64,000 nucleotides of DNA, taken from the NCBI RefSeq assembly GCF_014262665.1, contig NZ_CP046883.1:1674001-1738000 (forward strand), read 5' to 3'. The stretch is from Corynebacterium anserum (GTDB lineage: Bacteria; Actinomycetota; Actinomycetes; Mycobacteriales; Mycobacteriaceae). Position numbers and translations under genes: made by a program. This document shows positions 1 to 9,224 of the stretch, piece by piece. Each line of letters begins with the position of its first letter. The stretch's first letter is position 1. The notes beneath the pieces are model-generated. The model was given only the letters and a program-made list of their open reading frames with translations, was not told the origin of the DNA and made no database searches.

Positions 1-48
1 AAAAACTCCCAGGATAGGTACAAGCCAGAACTCTACGTAACGACAACC

Positions 49-897
49 CTACGGCAGGTGGAACCCAGCGCCCACCCCACCCTGGGCATCCAGGTCTCGC
101 TGTATCACATTCCAATCGGCACCCGCTGTTGGAGCGTGAAACTCTCCTTGCAGAGGTGTCAAACAGCTAGGTAGAAGCCCCACCCCGCCATTGACAATGC
201 CCACCAAACGCCGATCGGAATAAATAGGCGCACCTGAATCACCATTGGAACCGCACATGTGGGCGACGATCATCGGGCCTTCCATACGGATCTTCGGTCC
301 GCACGTAGTGCCTGTAGTGATACCCGTCTTACACACTTGAGTATTGTCGGCTGGCAATGCTCCGCCGAGCTGAGTGATGGTGACATCACCGTAGTGATTC
401 GTCAGCACCACGTCATCATCGAGCTTGATCACCCCGTAATCAGGCTGCCCCGTGCGAACATAGGTGCCAATCCTGCCAGCAGACGGCGCATCCAAAGAGT
501 ACACAGGATCACCAGCCTTCCCACAGTGACCTGCAGTGATAGCAACCTTATTGCCCGCAGAATCGTACCCGGACACCGCTGTTGTACAGATACCCTCCCC
601 AACGGCAATTGGAGTAGATGGACCAACTAAAGCCTTTGGCAGGATATCCCGCTGCTCCTTAGGAGCCACTGGAGACTGAAAGTAATGACCAGGCACTCGG
701 CTACCCGACAGCATTTCGGCACCCGGGATAGAAATAGTAGGTTCCGACGATCCGGGAAGAGCCTGAGCCGTAGGCGCCATTGCAGCCCCGTCTATAAGAG
801 CAAGAGTTATGCTCGCTGCGGCGATACCTCGCCGGGTAAACGATCGACGAGTGACGGCACTCAACTTATCTGTCGAGGTGGATTGAGAGTGATGCAT
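49..897 (-). CDS. Secreted trypsin-like serine protease (S1 family)
   Basis: A 282-residue chymotrypsin-fold protease, probably exported. The catalytic triad is visible: His124 in TAGHC, Asp153 in PDYGVIKLD and Ser221 in NGDSGAP. Paired cysteines near His124 and before the serine could form disulfides, as in actinobacterial S1 peptidases. The N-terminus has two arginine pairs (RRSFTRR, residues 17-23), then a hydrophobic stretch ending near AQA at 44-46. That suggests a signal peptide, possibly a Tat signal, although the h-region is short. A propeptide of about 50 residues may precede the mature domain. It is a single-gene unit; the downstream side is cut by the window edge. Family assignment is secure; the substrate is unknown. 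Confidence 0.9.
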   Translation of the reverse strand: MHHSQSTSTDKLSAVTRRSFTRRGIAAASITLALIDGAAMAPTAQALPGSSEPTISIPGAEMLSGSRVPGHYFQSPVAPKEQRDILPKALVGPSTPIAVGEGICTTAVSGYDSAGNKVAITAGHCGKAGDPVYSLDAPSAGRIGTYVRTGQPDYGVIKLDDDVVLTNHYGDVTITQLGGALPADNTQVCKTGITTGTTCGPKIRMEGPMIVAHMCGSNGDSGAPIYSDRRLVGIVNGGVGLLPSCLTPLQGEFHAPTAGADWNVIQRDLDAQGGVGAGFHLP

Positions 898-1052
898 GTG
901 GCCCTACCAATGAAAATAGCGAGTACGGAAAGTAGTGAGCGTGAGAAATATCGGTATGAAGAGTGATGGGTGTGGGAAGTGTGAGTATGAAAAGAGTGAG
1001 TACGGAGTGTAGCGAGTATTAAGGGAATAATAAACGCAGTTTAACGCGAAAA

Positions 1053-2318
1053 CTAGATAACGGTCACACTTCCATCGGGGTTAACCTTCACGTTGGCGGC
1101 CATAGCTGCCGCAATATTAAGCCGCTGCCAGGAACCCCGAGGTCCTTGGTCATCCAGTGGAGAACCGGACTTTATGGCCGTCTGACGGAGAATAGAGGCG
1201 CGTTGGGCATAATTCAACGTCGGATGCGATGGTAATAGCAGGTCAGGAGCAGCCTGCGGGACGATCATCGGTGCGTCGGTCTTATAGACTGGCGCGAAGC
1301 CCATCGACATCCGCTCGGTGTACTCTTTTACTGCTTGCGTCGTCGAACGATACGGCGTGTCGTGGGCAACCACTTCGGACAACGGACGGCCAGCGCGCCA
1401 CTCTAGTTCCTTTCGAATTTCCTCGCCGGCTTGCTTAATGGCAGCGCGCATCCTCAGATCATTCCAGCGATCAGCCGCGGCGGCGGTACCGGTCATGCGT
1501 CCACCCATGACATCCAGCGGATAATGCACTCCCATGACCAGGCGGTTGTAACCAGCCTCCGAACCACGAGCAAGAAGCTGGGGACCGAGCTCCGGGATAG
1601 CCAACGCAAGCAATGTAGTCACCCACGTTGCCTGGTTCGTATGCCCTGATGGGAAGGACTTGGAATCACGGTAGAAGTTATCCTTACCGTTTTCATAACG
1701 TTTAATGCGCTCCGGGGCCGCCTTGAAAGGACGGTCATAGGCGAAAATTTCCTTCTCAAAGAAGGTAGAAGAAGCCAGCCCACCCGCGCGTGCACCATAC
1801 CCATTTCCAAATAAGAACACCGTCTTCGGCAAGCGGTTTTCCTTCAACGCATCCCGGAAATACTGTCCTAGTTCAGAACCAAGCGCGTCTGAAAAGGCAG
1901 AGAGCAACCCCTCCTTATCAGCTGCGGCATCGATTTGTGCCCGGTGAATCAACGCGGGATTGGAGGCGGCATCGTTGTTGATCTTCACAACCTTTTCAAG
2001 GTTCTCATGCATGACCTCAGGGTGGTTTTTCTGAAGATCCTTGAAACCATCGACGACGCTGTAATAAATCCCGTAGTCATGCGAACTGATATCGGAGATG
2101 TAGCCGACCAAAGCATCAGCCGGGAAAGGCTGTGGGACAGGAGCACCAGGGTGCTGAACCGGGATGGGATACCCAGGAATGACTTCACCACCGGCGATCG
2201 GCGGCACCCCGATTTTGCCAAAACCATCCAGATCAACCGCCTGAGCAGGCGTAATAGCACCAAAGGAAATTGCTAGGGCAGCTACGACAGCCCCGATGCG
2301 GCGCGGGTTAGCGTTCAC
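1053..2318 (-). CDS. Secreted PAP2-family acid phosphatase
   Basis: A 421-residue secreted protein with a typical signal peptide (basic start, hydrophobic residues 8-24, cleavage near AQA at 25-27). The PAP2 / class A acid phosphatase signature is present: DRP at 195-197, the PSGH motif with His226, and R259-x5-H265-x3-D269 in NRLVMGVHYPLD. These residues form the phosphohistidine active site in the family. The enzyme probably removes phosphate from organic phosphomonoesters or lipid phosphates outside the membrane. Unlike integral-membrane PAP2 lipid phosphatases, it shows no run of six membrane segments, so the soluble class A type fits better. It is monocistronic and divergent from the small secreted protein at 2.6 kb. 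Confidence 0.9.
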   Translation of the reverse strand: MNANPRRIGAVVAALAISFGAITPAQAVDLDGFGKIGVPPIAGGEVIPGYPIPVQHPGAPVPQPFPADALVGYISDISSHDYGIYYSVVDGFKDLQKNHPEVMHENLEKVVKINNDAASNPALIHRAQIDAAADKEGLLSAFSDALGSELGQYFRDALKENRLPKTVFLFGNGYGARAGGLASSTFFEKEIFAYDRPFKAAPERIKRYENGKDNFYRDSKSFPSGHTNQATWVTTLLALAIPELGPQLLARGSEAGYNRLVMGVHYPLDVMGGRMTGTAAAADRWNDLRMRAAIKQAGEEIRKELEWRAGRPLSEVVAHDTPYRSTTQAVKEYTERMSMGFAPVYKTDAPMIVPQAAPDLLLPSHPTLNYAQRASILRQTAIKSGSPLDDQGPRGSWQRLNIAAAMAANVKVNPDGSVTVI

Positions 2319-2630
2319 GTTGTACTCACTCTTTCTTCACACACAACACTGGTTCTTCTCATGAGCAACGCTGATGAGTTCACTGGGGTAATCATGACAT
2401 GCTGAGCGGCGACTCGCATGACGAAATGAAAGAAATTTGAGCAAACAGGGCACACAACCAAGAGTGCCAGGTGCGCCCCTGGATGTTCTACTGGCGCCCT
2501 ACCAGCTAGAAATGGTAGCTTCCACAGAAGAAGTGTCCAAGATAGAGCTCTTATTAAGAGGGCAACCACGCTAAGCATGCTGCATCCAGGCAATGCGGCG
2601 TGCATGTCCACCAAATGTTGAGGAGTTGTG
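2319..2630. other. Divergent intergenic region (312 bp)
   Basis: This spacer separates two divergent genes for secreted proteins and should hold both promoters. I see no convincing RNA gene or terminator. A minus-strand open frame crosses it, but its translation has no family features and it overlaps the plus-strand gene. I treat it as non-coding. Confidence 0.5.
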
Positions 2631-3083
2631 ATGCGTAGACCATCACGCATCTTAATAACTACAGAGCTAATAGGCGCATTGGTGATCATGGCCATGGCGG
2701 TTACTCCCGCCCGAGCTGACACGCCTGCCCCACCTAAGCCTTCAGTATGGCGATTAGTCGACGAGTCCACTTTTCCCGAAGGCCTTCCCGAGGGATTTGA
2801 GCCCATGCAAGTGCCCGCAGACTTAACCTTGGAATCGTACTCTCAACCGTTAAATCGCTCTGAACACCTTCCTTCAGGGAAGGCAATACATATTTGCAGC
2901 CCACATGGGCATGCTGAGAACCCGCACATTTCCGGCACCGATGTGCCTACCCATGGATTTTTGGATAAAACGACGGTAACGGCAACAGTGCGAACGTTCG
3001 CGTCGATCTTGCCGCTTTCTGGGAACCCAGCAAACGGGCGTAGGCACGTGGGTTACCATCACATCGAATACGCAGAGTATTAG
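2631..3083 (+). CDS. Small predicted secreted protein of unknown function
   Basis: A predicted 150-residue protein I do not recognise. It starts with a clear Sec-type signal peptide: an MRRPSR basic region, a hydrophobic core, and a likely cleavage site after ARA near residue 30. The rest is Pro-, Glu- and His-containing with no membrane segment, ending at ...HHIEYAEY. AGGAG lies five bases before the ATG at 2631; an in-frame GTG directly upstream (2628) is an alternative start. It is alone on its strand between the divergent phosphatase and the next plus-strand gene 175 bp away. The signal peptide and ribosome binding site support a real gene, but there is no homology evidence. Confidence 0.55.
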   Translation: MRRPSRILITTELIGALVIMAMAVTPARADTPAPPKPSVWRLVDESTFPEGLPEGFEPMQVPADLTLESYSQPLNRSEHLPSGKAIHICSPHGHAENPHISGTDVPTHGFLDKTTVTATVRTFASILPLSGNPANGRRHVGYHHIEYAEY

Positions 3084-3258
3084 CCCGGGCGGCGGGCGCG
3101 GTAACCGGGTGACGGCGCGCGCATATTGTCATAAATCCGCACACCCGGTCAGTTGGCGAAACACAACCGATGTTGATGTGATAGGTGAACGCGACTGGCC
3201 AGGGAGGCAGCAGAATATTCAAACTGTTTACTGCAAGCCCACTAAGTAGCCTGGGGGT

Positions 3259-5073
3259 ATGGTGACCTTTACTGACTATGCGCGATGGGTGGGAGTAGCA
3301 GCTTGGACATGCGGGTCAGCCATCCCGCGGTGCAGCCAGGGATTATCGTTGGCTCCTGGAGCCTCCCCAGGCAAAGTATCGATCCGGTGCGCTGGAGGTT
3401 TTTCCAGTGCCCTCGTGTTAGCCGAACGCGAACACACGCACATACAGTGGCTACTTGGCGGTTCCCCCTGCGACGAAACAACGTTGGATTATAGGTATCA
3501 CCAGGACATATGTATCACAAAGCCTGGGGATCTAGACCAGACGTTCGCTGTTATCGATCTTCGCGATGATCATGGGGATTACAGTCCCGAAGCCACGCTG
3601 GCTACCGTCCGCACACTGACTGGAACCCCAGCTGGGCAGGATCTACCACGCCATATTCCACACTGGGATCTAGCAGAACCGCTAGGCTTGCTCGCTCTCG
3701 CCGTACGTGAGTATTTCACAGGTTCTGTGGTACGGGAACTCACCCAGAAATACGTCAAGCATCTTGCTGCGAACTCTCAACACCCAGAAAGCCCCCTTGC
3801 ATACGGACGTCTGGCCTACAGCGTATCGGATCAAGACGGAGAGCACTGCTCTGTATCCAACCCGTCACCCGTACCAACCCCTGCCATCACTCTGCACGCG
3901 TGTGAAGGCGACCCGTTGTTTTTCGAAGAGACTCTCGAACACCTCGTTGATCGAGCGCAGGCGTTTGCGACCGTGCTTGGAAGCACAATCGATTGCCGAG
4001 AAGTACTCCACACCATCAAATTGCACCGTATTTTCCCGTCTACCATCCATGAACCAGACGCTGTAGAGTCTCCGATCAATCTGTATAAGATTCCGCTATG
4101 TGTAGACCTCTTTAATCCACAGTCCTTCCCGGAAGCGTTACACAACGTCACTACATCACCCGAGACTGCACCCACCCACACAGCAGTGGTTCTTCACCGT
4201 GATTCGGATAGCGGAACAATCCAAGCAGAGCATTTCATCCCAGGGAAAACACTGGTGGATCGCAGTATCCAGTGTGGTGGTTATCTCAATCCAGATGAGA
4301 TGATCGCTAGACTCCAACGCGAGTGCTCTAAAACTAATCCTGGTGGGCTCGCTGCGCAGGCAACGGATGTGATGCTCTGGGAATCATTGGCCACCTGGGG
4401 TTTTTCTCCTGATGCCTGGTGGATGTCACGTGTCGTGCGCGCGGTGCGCTCCAATTATGTATCGAAGGTGGAAGACTCGGTAAACCTACCGCTCGTGAGC
4501 ATTGAGGTAGATGCGCACGCACCATCTGGCAGTATCGCGCATGGCGTATGCGATGTGCTCGATGCCCTCGGCATAGAATCTTCGGTGGACTTTCCTGTTG
4601 GGGTGTCCTGCGTCGATGATCAGCCGTCTACCAGCCTCACGGTGCAGAAATACCAGTCTGGCAGACTGCCATGTCTGTGGCCACGAGCGTTAGGAGCCTG
4701 GCGCCACTGTGTTACAGACCAGGCAATCGCACTAGCCGTAGCACGCCGCGCTCTTTGTGGGTGCGCGCTGCACGGCGTGTCATGGATAGGTGTGGAGCAC
4801 ACACTGGTTGCACAGCCAACAGTGCAGCACCGCATCACACTAGCGGTGGAGTGTAATGATAAAAACAACGATAATAGTGGCCTGGTCGCCGAGCTTACCG
4901 CCGCAGTCAGTGCGGTCTGCGCGACGCATCTTCCACATGCGCAAGTCGAGTGCAAGATAGTTGATGCTCACCGGCTCACTAATCCTCGCCAGTGGTGCAC
5001 TGTGGCAGGCTATCATCCGGTTACCGGTTTCCTACCAGCATATGCTCAGCTCGAAAGGCGTGAGCCTCATTAA
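3259..5073 (+). CDS. Hypothetical protein, 604 residues, unknown family
   Basis: A long uninterrupted frame with normal protein composition; the overlapping frames are short and featureless, so it is very likely coding. The ATG is preceded by GGGGG, rather close, and a GTG follows directly. There is no signal peptide or membrane segment, so a cytoplasmic protein is expected. It is rich in His and Cys. Two regions look helical: around residues 140-175, and around 480-500 where alanine-rich segments surround AVARRAL. I looked for nucleotide-binding, YcaO, nitroreductase, condensation-domain and metallohydrolase motifs and found none convincing. It stands alone in the accessory end of the window. 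I assign no function. Confidence 0.75.
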   Translation: MVTFTDYARWVGVAAWTCGSAIPRCSQGLSLAPGASPGKVSIRCAGGFSSALVLAEREHTHIQWLLGGSPCDETTLDYRYHQDICITKPGDLDQTFAVIDLRDDHGDYSPEATLATVRTLTGTPAGQDLPRHIPHWDLAEPLGLLALAVREYFTGSVVRELTQKYVKHLAANSQHPESPLAYGRLAYSVSDQDGEHCSVSNPSPVPTPAITLHACEGDPLFFEETLEHLVDRAQAFATVLGSTIDCREVLHTIKLHRIFPSTIHEPDAVESPINLYKIPLCVDLFNPQSFPEALHNVTTSPETAPTHTAVVLHRDSDSGTIQAEHFIPGKTLVDRSIQCGGYLNPDEMIARLQRECSKTNPGGLAAQATDVMLWESLATWGFSPDAWWMSRVVRAVRSNYVSKVEDSVNLPLVSIEVDAHAPSGSIAHGVCDVLDALGIESSVDFPVGVSCVDDQPSTSLTVQKYQSGRLPCLWPRALGAWRHCVTDQAIALAVARRALCGCALHGVSWIGVEHTLVAQPTVQHRITLAVECNDKNNDNSGLVAELTAAVSAVCATHLPHAQVECKIVDAHRLTNPRQWCTVAGYHPVTGFLPAYAQLERREPH

Positions 5074-5179
5074 CTTCCTTCGAAGAGTGGATATATACAG
5101 TGTGCTGAGGGGGGTACTTATCAGTCATGGGTATTGTCCTTCCCGGAGACAATAGCACCTCGGTGACCTCCATTAATGC

Positions 5180-5213
5180 AAAAAACCTCACCAGCATTTC
5201 TGCTGGTGAGGTT
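5180..5213 (-). terminator. Rho-independent terminator of tRNA-Met
   Basis: A perfect inverted repeat, ACCTCACCAGCA (5185-5196) with TGCTGGTGAGGT (5201-5212), has a 4-base loop. One more A:T pair extends it. On the minus strand the stem runs straight into a T tract (5180-5184). It lies 10 bases beyond the 3' end of the minus-strand tRNA, so it is the obvious end of that transcript. Confidence 0.85.
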
Positions 5214-5222
5214 CTCACTCAG

Positions 5223-5296
5223 TAGCGGGGGCTGGATTCGAACCAACGACCTCTGGGTTATGAGCCCAGCGAGCTACCGAGCTGCTCCACCCCGCG
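5223..5296 (-). tRNA. Initiator tRNA-fMet (anticodon CAT)
   Basis: The minus strand folds as a full cloverleaf: acceptor stem from CGCGGGG, D-arm AGCTCGGTAGCT, anticodon loop CTCATAA, and T-arm GTTCGAATC. The anticodon is CAT. Three consecutive G:C pairs (GGG/CCC) at the end of the anticodon stem, plus the unpaired first acceptor position, are hallmarks of initiator tRNA rather than elongator tRNA-Met. CCA is not encoded. A strong terminator follows immediately. It is a single-copy unit here, with no neighbouring tRNA. Confidence 0.95.
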
Positions 5297-5380
5297 GTGG
5301 TTGCATAACAGGAGTAGCACTCTCTGTCAGCGACTCCACCACTCTAACGCACAGTGTTAGAAAAGTGAAATCGCCTGTTC

Positions 5381-8300
5381 TCAGTCCTGTAGATCCTTCA
5401 CCGCAGCATCCAGTTCGTCCAGCGCACGGCCAAATTCCTCGAACGTTCCGCTTTCACGTGCCTTGTTGACCTTATCCATCGCATCCCGAACACGCTTGTT
5501 ACGTGCGGAAGCTGGACCGGAATCGGAACCGCCCGTTGCGCTACCGCTAGTTGGAGAGCCTTGCCCCTGGTTCTTATCGCCATTACTGGAGCCGTTCTCG
5601 GCGTCGTTCTTATCGCCAGCTACCGCAGAACCGTCTGCTTCGTGGACATCGGTCGCTGCTGATGGATCAATCCCCACCTGCTTCAACGCCTCGGCGATGG
5701 TGGGTGCATACCCCACTTGGCCGTTATAGGAGACCAGCACGCGCAAGAGCTTAGGGAAGGCCGACTCTTGGCCTTGTCGCTGTGAATACACCGGCTCTAC
5801 ATAAAGAATCTGTCCGTCACCGACCGGCAAGGTGAGCAAATTACCGTTGGTCAGTTTATTAGACCCTTGCAGCAGGGAGCGTTCCCGGGCGATCTCATCG
5901 GAAGACATCATCGTATCCTGTGCCTGCTTCGGGCCCTGCGTCTGTGTTCCGGTTGGCAGCACGCGAACGTGGATCTTTCCATAGTTCGCATGCCGAGCGT
6001 CCGACGCCACAGTCATATGAGCCGCAAGGAATTCACGGCGCAATCCCACGAACGGAGTGATCAGCTGGAAAGAGGCCTTGTCGGTCTCTGGGTCAGTAGC
6101 GACAACGTAGTACGGCGGCTGTGCCAGTTGCTGCCGATCCTCTGCCGCCGATGGGTCGGAAGGCACCGACCAGAAGGCGTCATTCTGGAAGAACACCCCT
6201 GGATCAGAAACGTGGTACTTCGCAATCAACTCGCGCTGCACCTTGAACATGTCTTCTGGGTAGCGCAGGTGAGCCATCAATTCGTCAGAAATCTGATCTC
6301 GTGGTTTCACCACACCCGGGAAGGCTCCACGCCATGCCTTAAGCACGGGGTCGTCTTCATCGAACGCGTACAGATCAACCGTTCCGTCGTAGGCATCCAC
6401 CACCGCCTTCACGGAATTACGAATGTAGGAAACATCGTTGTTCACCAGCTGATTCTGGCTCACACCATCGGGGTTGAGCGCGTCAGAGGTGCTCTCCGTC
6501 AGGGATGTCCGCTGGGAGTACGGCAGATTCTCCAGGGTGGTGTAACCATCCACCACCCACTTGATGCGTCCGTCTACTACCACGGGGTAAGTCTTAGAAT
6601 CGGTAGTCAGCCACGGGGCGACCTTATGCACGCGCTCGCGCGGATCGCGTTCGAACAAAATCTTCGAATTAGTACCAATCCGGTCGGAGAGGAGCATGTT
6701 CATGGACTCAAAGTGAGCCGAGAACATCACGCGGTTGACGTAGTTGGAAATATCAGAGCCACCTTTGCCCGTGTAGGTGTAGTTCTGAGTGTCCGTGTCG
6801 TATTCCACAGGTTCCTGCCCTGTGGTTCCCACGATCGCGTAGTCAGTATTCGGATCCGCCGACGAGGCAATGAGCGGGCCAAAGTAGATCCGGGGTTGCT
6901 TGAGATCGACCTTCAGCTCCCCACCCTGCTTACCGGACTCGTTGGATTGAAGATCTGCGCGGGTGTAGACGGGGAATCCGCCTCGCGCTGAGCCGGCCTC
7001 ACGGGCTACCTCATCAACCTTGTTAGCTGGCGCTGCAATGAAACCGTTGCCATGGGTGTAGACGGTGTGGCGGTTCAGCCAATCTTTCTGGTTTCCCGTC
7101 AGGGAGTTCGGGTTGATCTCACGCGCTGCCACGACGAAATCCCGGGTCTTACCGTTGACGTCGTAGCGGTCAATGCTCAGCTCCTCAGGAAAACCGTAGA
7201 AGTTGCGCAGCTGCTGTTGCTGAGTGAACGTGGGGCTCAATACTTCGGGATCGAGCAAGCGAATGTTCGACAACGTTGCATCATCCTGAGCGATAGACCG
7301 GCGTTCCTTGGCGCCGTCGTTGGACGAGTCCGCACCCCAGTCCTGCTCATAGGTCACCTTGTCTTCGCCGATACCGTAGGCATAACGGGTGGCCTCGATG
7401 TTGCGCGAAATATACTCACTTTCTTTTTCCGCACGGTTCGGGTTGACAGAGAACTGTTCCAATATGAGCGGCCACGCCACACCGAGAACAAGGTTGGAAC
7501 CAATCATTAACGCCACTGCCAACGCCGGCAGGCGTAGATCGCGCAGAACGATCGTGCCGAAGAAGAGAATTGCCACGAAGATGGAAATGACCAACAGAAT
7601 GATCTGTGCTGGAAGCACAGCATTAATGTCCGTATAGGAAGCTCCGGTGAAGGTCTCCTTCTGGTTGTTCATCAATGCATAACGGTCAAACCAATAATCC
7701 ACCGCCTTGAGCAGCATCCAGATTCCCGCGATCACGGCAAACTGAACCCGTGCCTGTGGTGAAACGTGCGCTTTCTCCCCCACGCGTGGGTTACCCGTGG
7801 TAATGCTCCCCAACAAGTAGTGGGCGATGCCGTTGATGAAGAACGCAACGAGCAACAAGATGCTGAAAGAGCTCACAATCAACTGTAGGAATGGCAAATG
7901 AAATGCATAGAATCCCAGATCCTTATGGAATTGCGGATCCTGCACACCAAACTGTTGGCCGTTGACAAATAACAGCGCGGTTCGCCAGTTGGTCTGTGCA
8001 ATTAAGCCGGAGATCAGTCCAATCACCAGTGGCACACCCACGAGGAACGGCCGGAGATTTTTTACTAGCGTCGGTCGAAGTTCATCCAACGGGGACGAGG
8101 CCGCGCCGAGTCTCGCGAAACCATCCGGGCGGGTCTTCCACGCCGCGAATGCCGCGCCCCAGACGATGAGAGCCGCGACCACTGCGAAGAGAAGGAAAAG
8201 AACAACACGGGTGGTTATCACATTGATGAATACTCCTTGGTATTCAACACTGTGGAACCAGGACCAATCCACGTATGTGGAAACGATCACAGGGATAATG

Positions 8301-8410
8301 AAGAATGCGATGGCGACAAGTGCCGCTAGCGTACCAATGATTTTTGGTCGGCGAGCCGGATCTGTGGTGGGTTTATTGCTCTTGGCCCCACGTGGCGGGG
8401 GTGGCTTCAT
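5381..8410 (-). CDS. UPF0182 family membrane protein
   Basis: A large integral membrane protein of about 1009 residues, conserved across Actinobacteria (Rv3193c-like); its function is not established. About seven hydrophobic segments lie in the first third. A long extracytoplasmic soluble part follows (for example the DRIGTNSKILFERDPRERV region), then a low-complexity Gly/Ser/Asn/Asp-rich linker and a short charged helical tail. The frame stays open to 8632, but that would overlap the divergent PPA1309 gene and adds no family-like sequence. I place the start at ATG 8410; TTG at 8416 sits at better spacing from AGGAGAG and is an alternative. The neighbouring PPA1309 and PDZ-Lon genes match the usual actinobacterial context. 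Confidence 0.9.
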   Translation of the reverse strand: MKPPPPRGAKSNKPTTDPARRPKIIGTLAALVAIAFFIIPVIVSTYVDWSWFHSVEYQGVFINVITTRVVLFLLFAVVAALIVWGAAFAAWKTRPDGFARLGAASSPLDELRPTLVKNLRPFLVGVPLVIGLISGLIAQTNWRTALLFVNGQQFGVQDPQFHKDLGFYAFHLPFLQLIVSSFSILLLVAFFINGIAHYLLGSITTGNPRVGEKAHVSPQARVQFAVIAGIWMLLKAVDYWFDRYALMNNQKETFTGASYTDINAVLPAQIILLVISIFVAILFFGTIVLRDLRLPALAVALMIGSNLVLGVAWPLILEQFSVNPNRAEKESEYISRNIEATRYAYGIGEDKVTYEQDWGADSSNDGAKERRSIAQDDATLSNIRLLDPEVLSPTFTQQQQLRNFYGFPEELSIDRYDVNGKTRDFVVAAREINPNSLTGNQKDWLNRHTVYTHGNGFIAAPANKVDEVAREAGSARGGFPVYTRADLQSNESGKQGGELKVDLKQPRIYFGPLIASSADPNTDYAIVGTTGQEPVEYDTDTQNYTYTGKGGSDISNYVNRVMFSAHFESMNMLLSDRIGTNSKILFERDPRERVHKVAPWLTTDSKTYPVVVDGRIKWVVDGYTTLENLPYSQRTSLTESTSDALNPDGVSQNQLVNNDVSYIRNSVKAVVDAYDGTVDLYAFDEDDPVLKAWRGAFPGVVKPRDQISDELMAHLRYPEDMFKVQRELIAKYHVSDPGVFFQNDAFWSVPSDPSAAEDRQQLAQPPYYVVATDPETDKASFQLITPFVGLRREFLAAHMTVASDARHANYGKIHVRVLPTGTQTQGPKQAQDTMMSSDEIARERSLLQGSNKLTNGNLLTLPVGDGQILYVEPVYSQRQGQESAFPKLLRVLVSYNGQVGYAPTIAEALKQVGIDPSAATDVHEADGSAVAGDKNDAENGSSNGDKNQGQGSPTSGSATGGSDSGPASARNKRVRDAMDKVNKARESGTFEEFGRALDELDAAVKDLQD

Positions 8411-8531
8411 ACTCAAGGCGGGGATCTCTCCTGAATGGCCGAGTGGTCGTCGGAAACTGCTTCCACAATACGTACAATTCTTTGGAGCACATAAATACTT
8501 CTCGAATACTTCTGGCGGAGGGAGATAATAA

Positions 8532-9068
8532 GTGACTAGCAGTCTGGATCTACACGACATTCGTGTACTCAACGCTGCTCTACGCGAGGCCGTCGATTTC
8601 GTCCATGCCGAGGGGTGGGACCGGCCCGCCACGTTATTCGGCTTGGTTCCTCACGCCCTAGTTGCTGACGCTATGGACTCCAATTTTGACGACGCCACCG
8701 TCAACCCCCTCGCCCTTGTGGTACAGGAAGGCATCCCGGAACACATTCGACCGGGCTCTGAGGAGTTGGGGGAGTTCATCGCCACTATACGATGGCCCGA
8801 ACCGGTGGTCGGAGCGATACTCGCTCAGGAGATAACCTTTCTGAACTCTGCCGAGGGAGCAGATGCGAGCCCACGCGCCGCTCGCCTCTTTTCAGGCATT
8901 CTGGACGACTCAGGCTCGGGCGCCGAACGTTCCCTGATACAGCTGCGTCCCACGGACGACGAACTGGCAGCTGACCCTTTTGCGCAAGACAAGGTGGAGC
9001 TGCTGGGAGGTGATGACATCGCCCCCGGTGTCATCGCCACGCTACGCGCCACTTTTGAACGCGACTAG
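8532..9068 (+). CDS. PPA1309 family protein
   Basis: An acidic cytoplasmic protein of 178 residues starting at GTG 8532, divergent from the UPF0182 gene. The sequence (HAEGWDRPATLFGLVPHA near the N-terminus and WPEPVVGAI in the middle) matches the actinobacterial PPA1309 family, which is usually found beside UPF0182 and the PDZ-Lon protease. No catalytic motif is visible and the function is unknown. It has no membrane segments or cysteine clusters. AGGGAG lies about 10 bases upstream of the GTG. Confidence 0.85.
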   Translation: MTSSLDLHDIRVLNAALREAVDFVHAEGWDRPATLFGLVPHALVADAMDSNFDDATVNPLALVVQEGIPEHIRPGSEELGEFIATIRWPEPVVGAILAQEITFLNSAEGADASPRAARLFSGILDDSGSGAERSLIQLRPTDDELAADPFAQDKVELLGGDDIAPGVIATLRATFERD

Positions 9069-9159
9069 AATCCGAAACTTTGCTGTGCTACCTACCCACG
9101 GACTATCGATGCCCTTGGTTGCGTGCTAACCGTGCACAGCGATCCCCTCTGTTGCGCGC

Positions 9160-9187
9160 TACCGAGGGACTAGCTACTCCCTCGGTA
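9160..9187. terminator. Inverted repeat between convergent genes, likely bidirectional terminator
   Basis: ACCGAGGGA (9161-9169) and TCCCTCGGT (9178-9186) pair perfectly around an 8-base loop, with one flanking T:A pair. It sits between the convergent PPA1309 and PDZ-Lon genes, where termination from both sides is expected. No T tract follows on either strand, so it is not a textbook intrinsic terminator. Confidence 0.5.
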
Positions 9188-9224
9188 CGGCTACTACACG
9201 GCTTCGGAACCAGAAAACGGAACC

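Noticed and set aside
2315..2806. 163-residue minus-strand frame
   Set aside because: It overlaps the start of the small secreted protein on the plus strand, has no family features and no ribosome binding site; the secreted protein has a clean signal peptide.
3259..5073. YcaO partner for the TOMM-like protein
   Set aside because: The characteristic Glu-containing ATP-binding motifs and the C-terminal PxPxP are absent, and it is 7 kb away.
5297..5380. Second tRNA or terminator between tRNA-Met and UPF0182
   Set aside because: CTAAC...GTTAG can pair, but the stem is only five to six bases and there is no T tract; no second cloverleaf is present.
5867..6991. 374-residue plus-strand frame inside UPF0182
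   Set aside because: It is antisense to a strongly conserved membrane protein, and its composition is Arg/His-rich as expected of a shadow frame.
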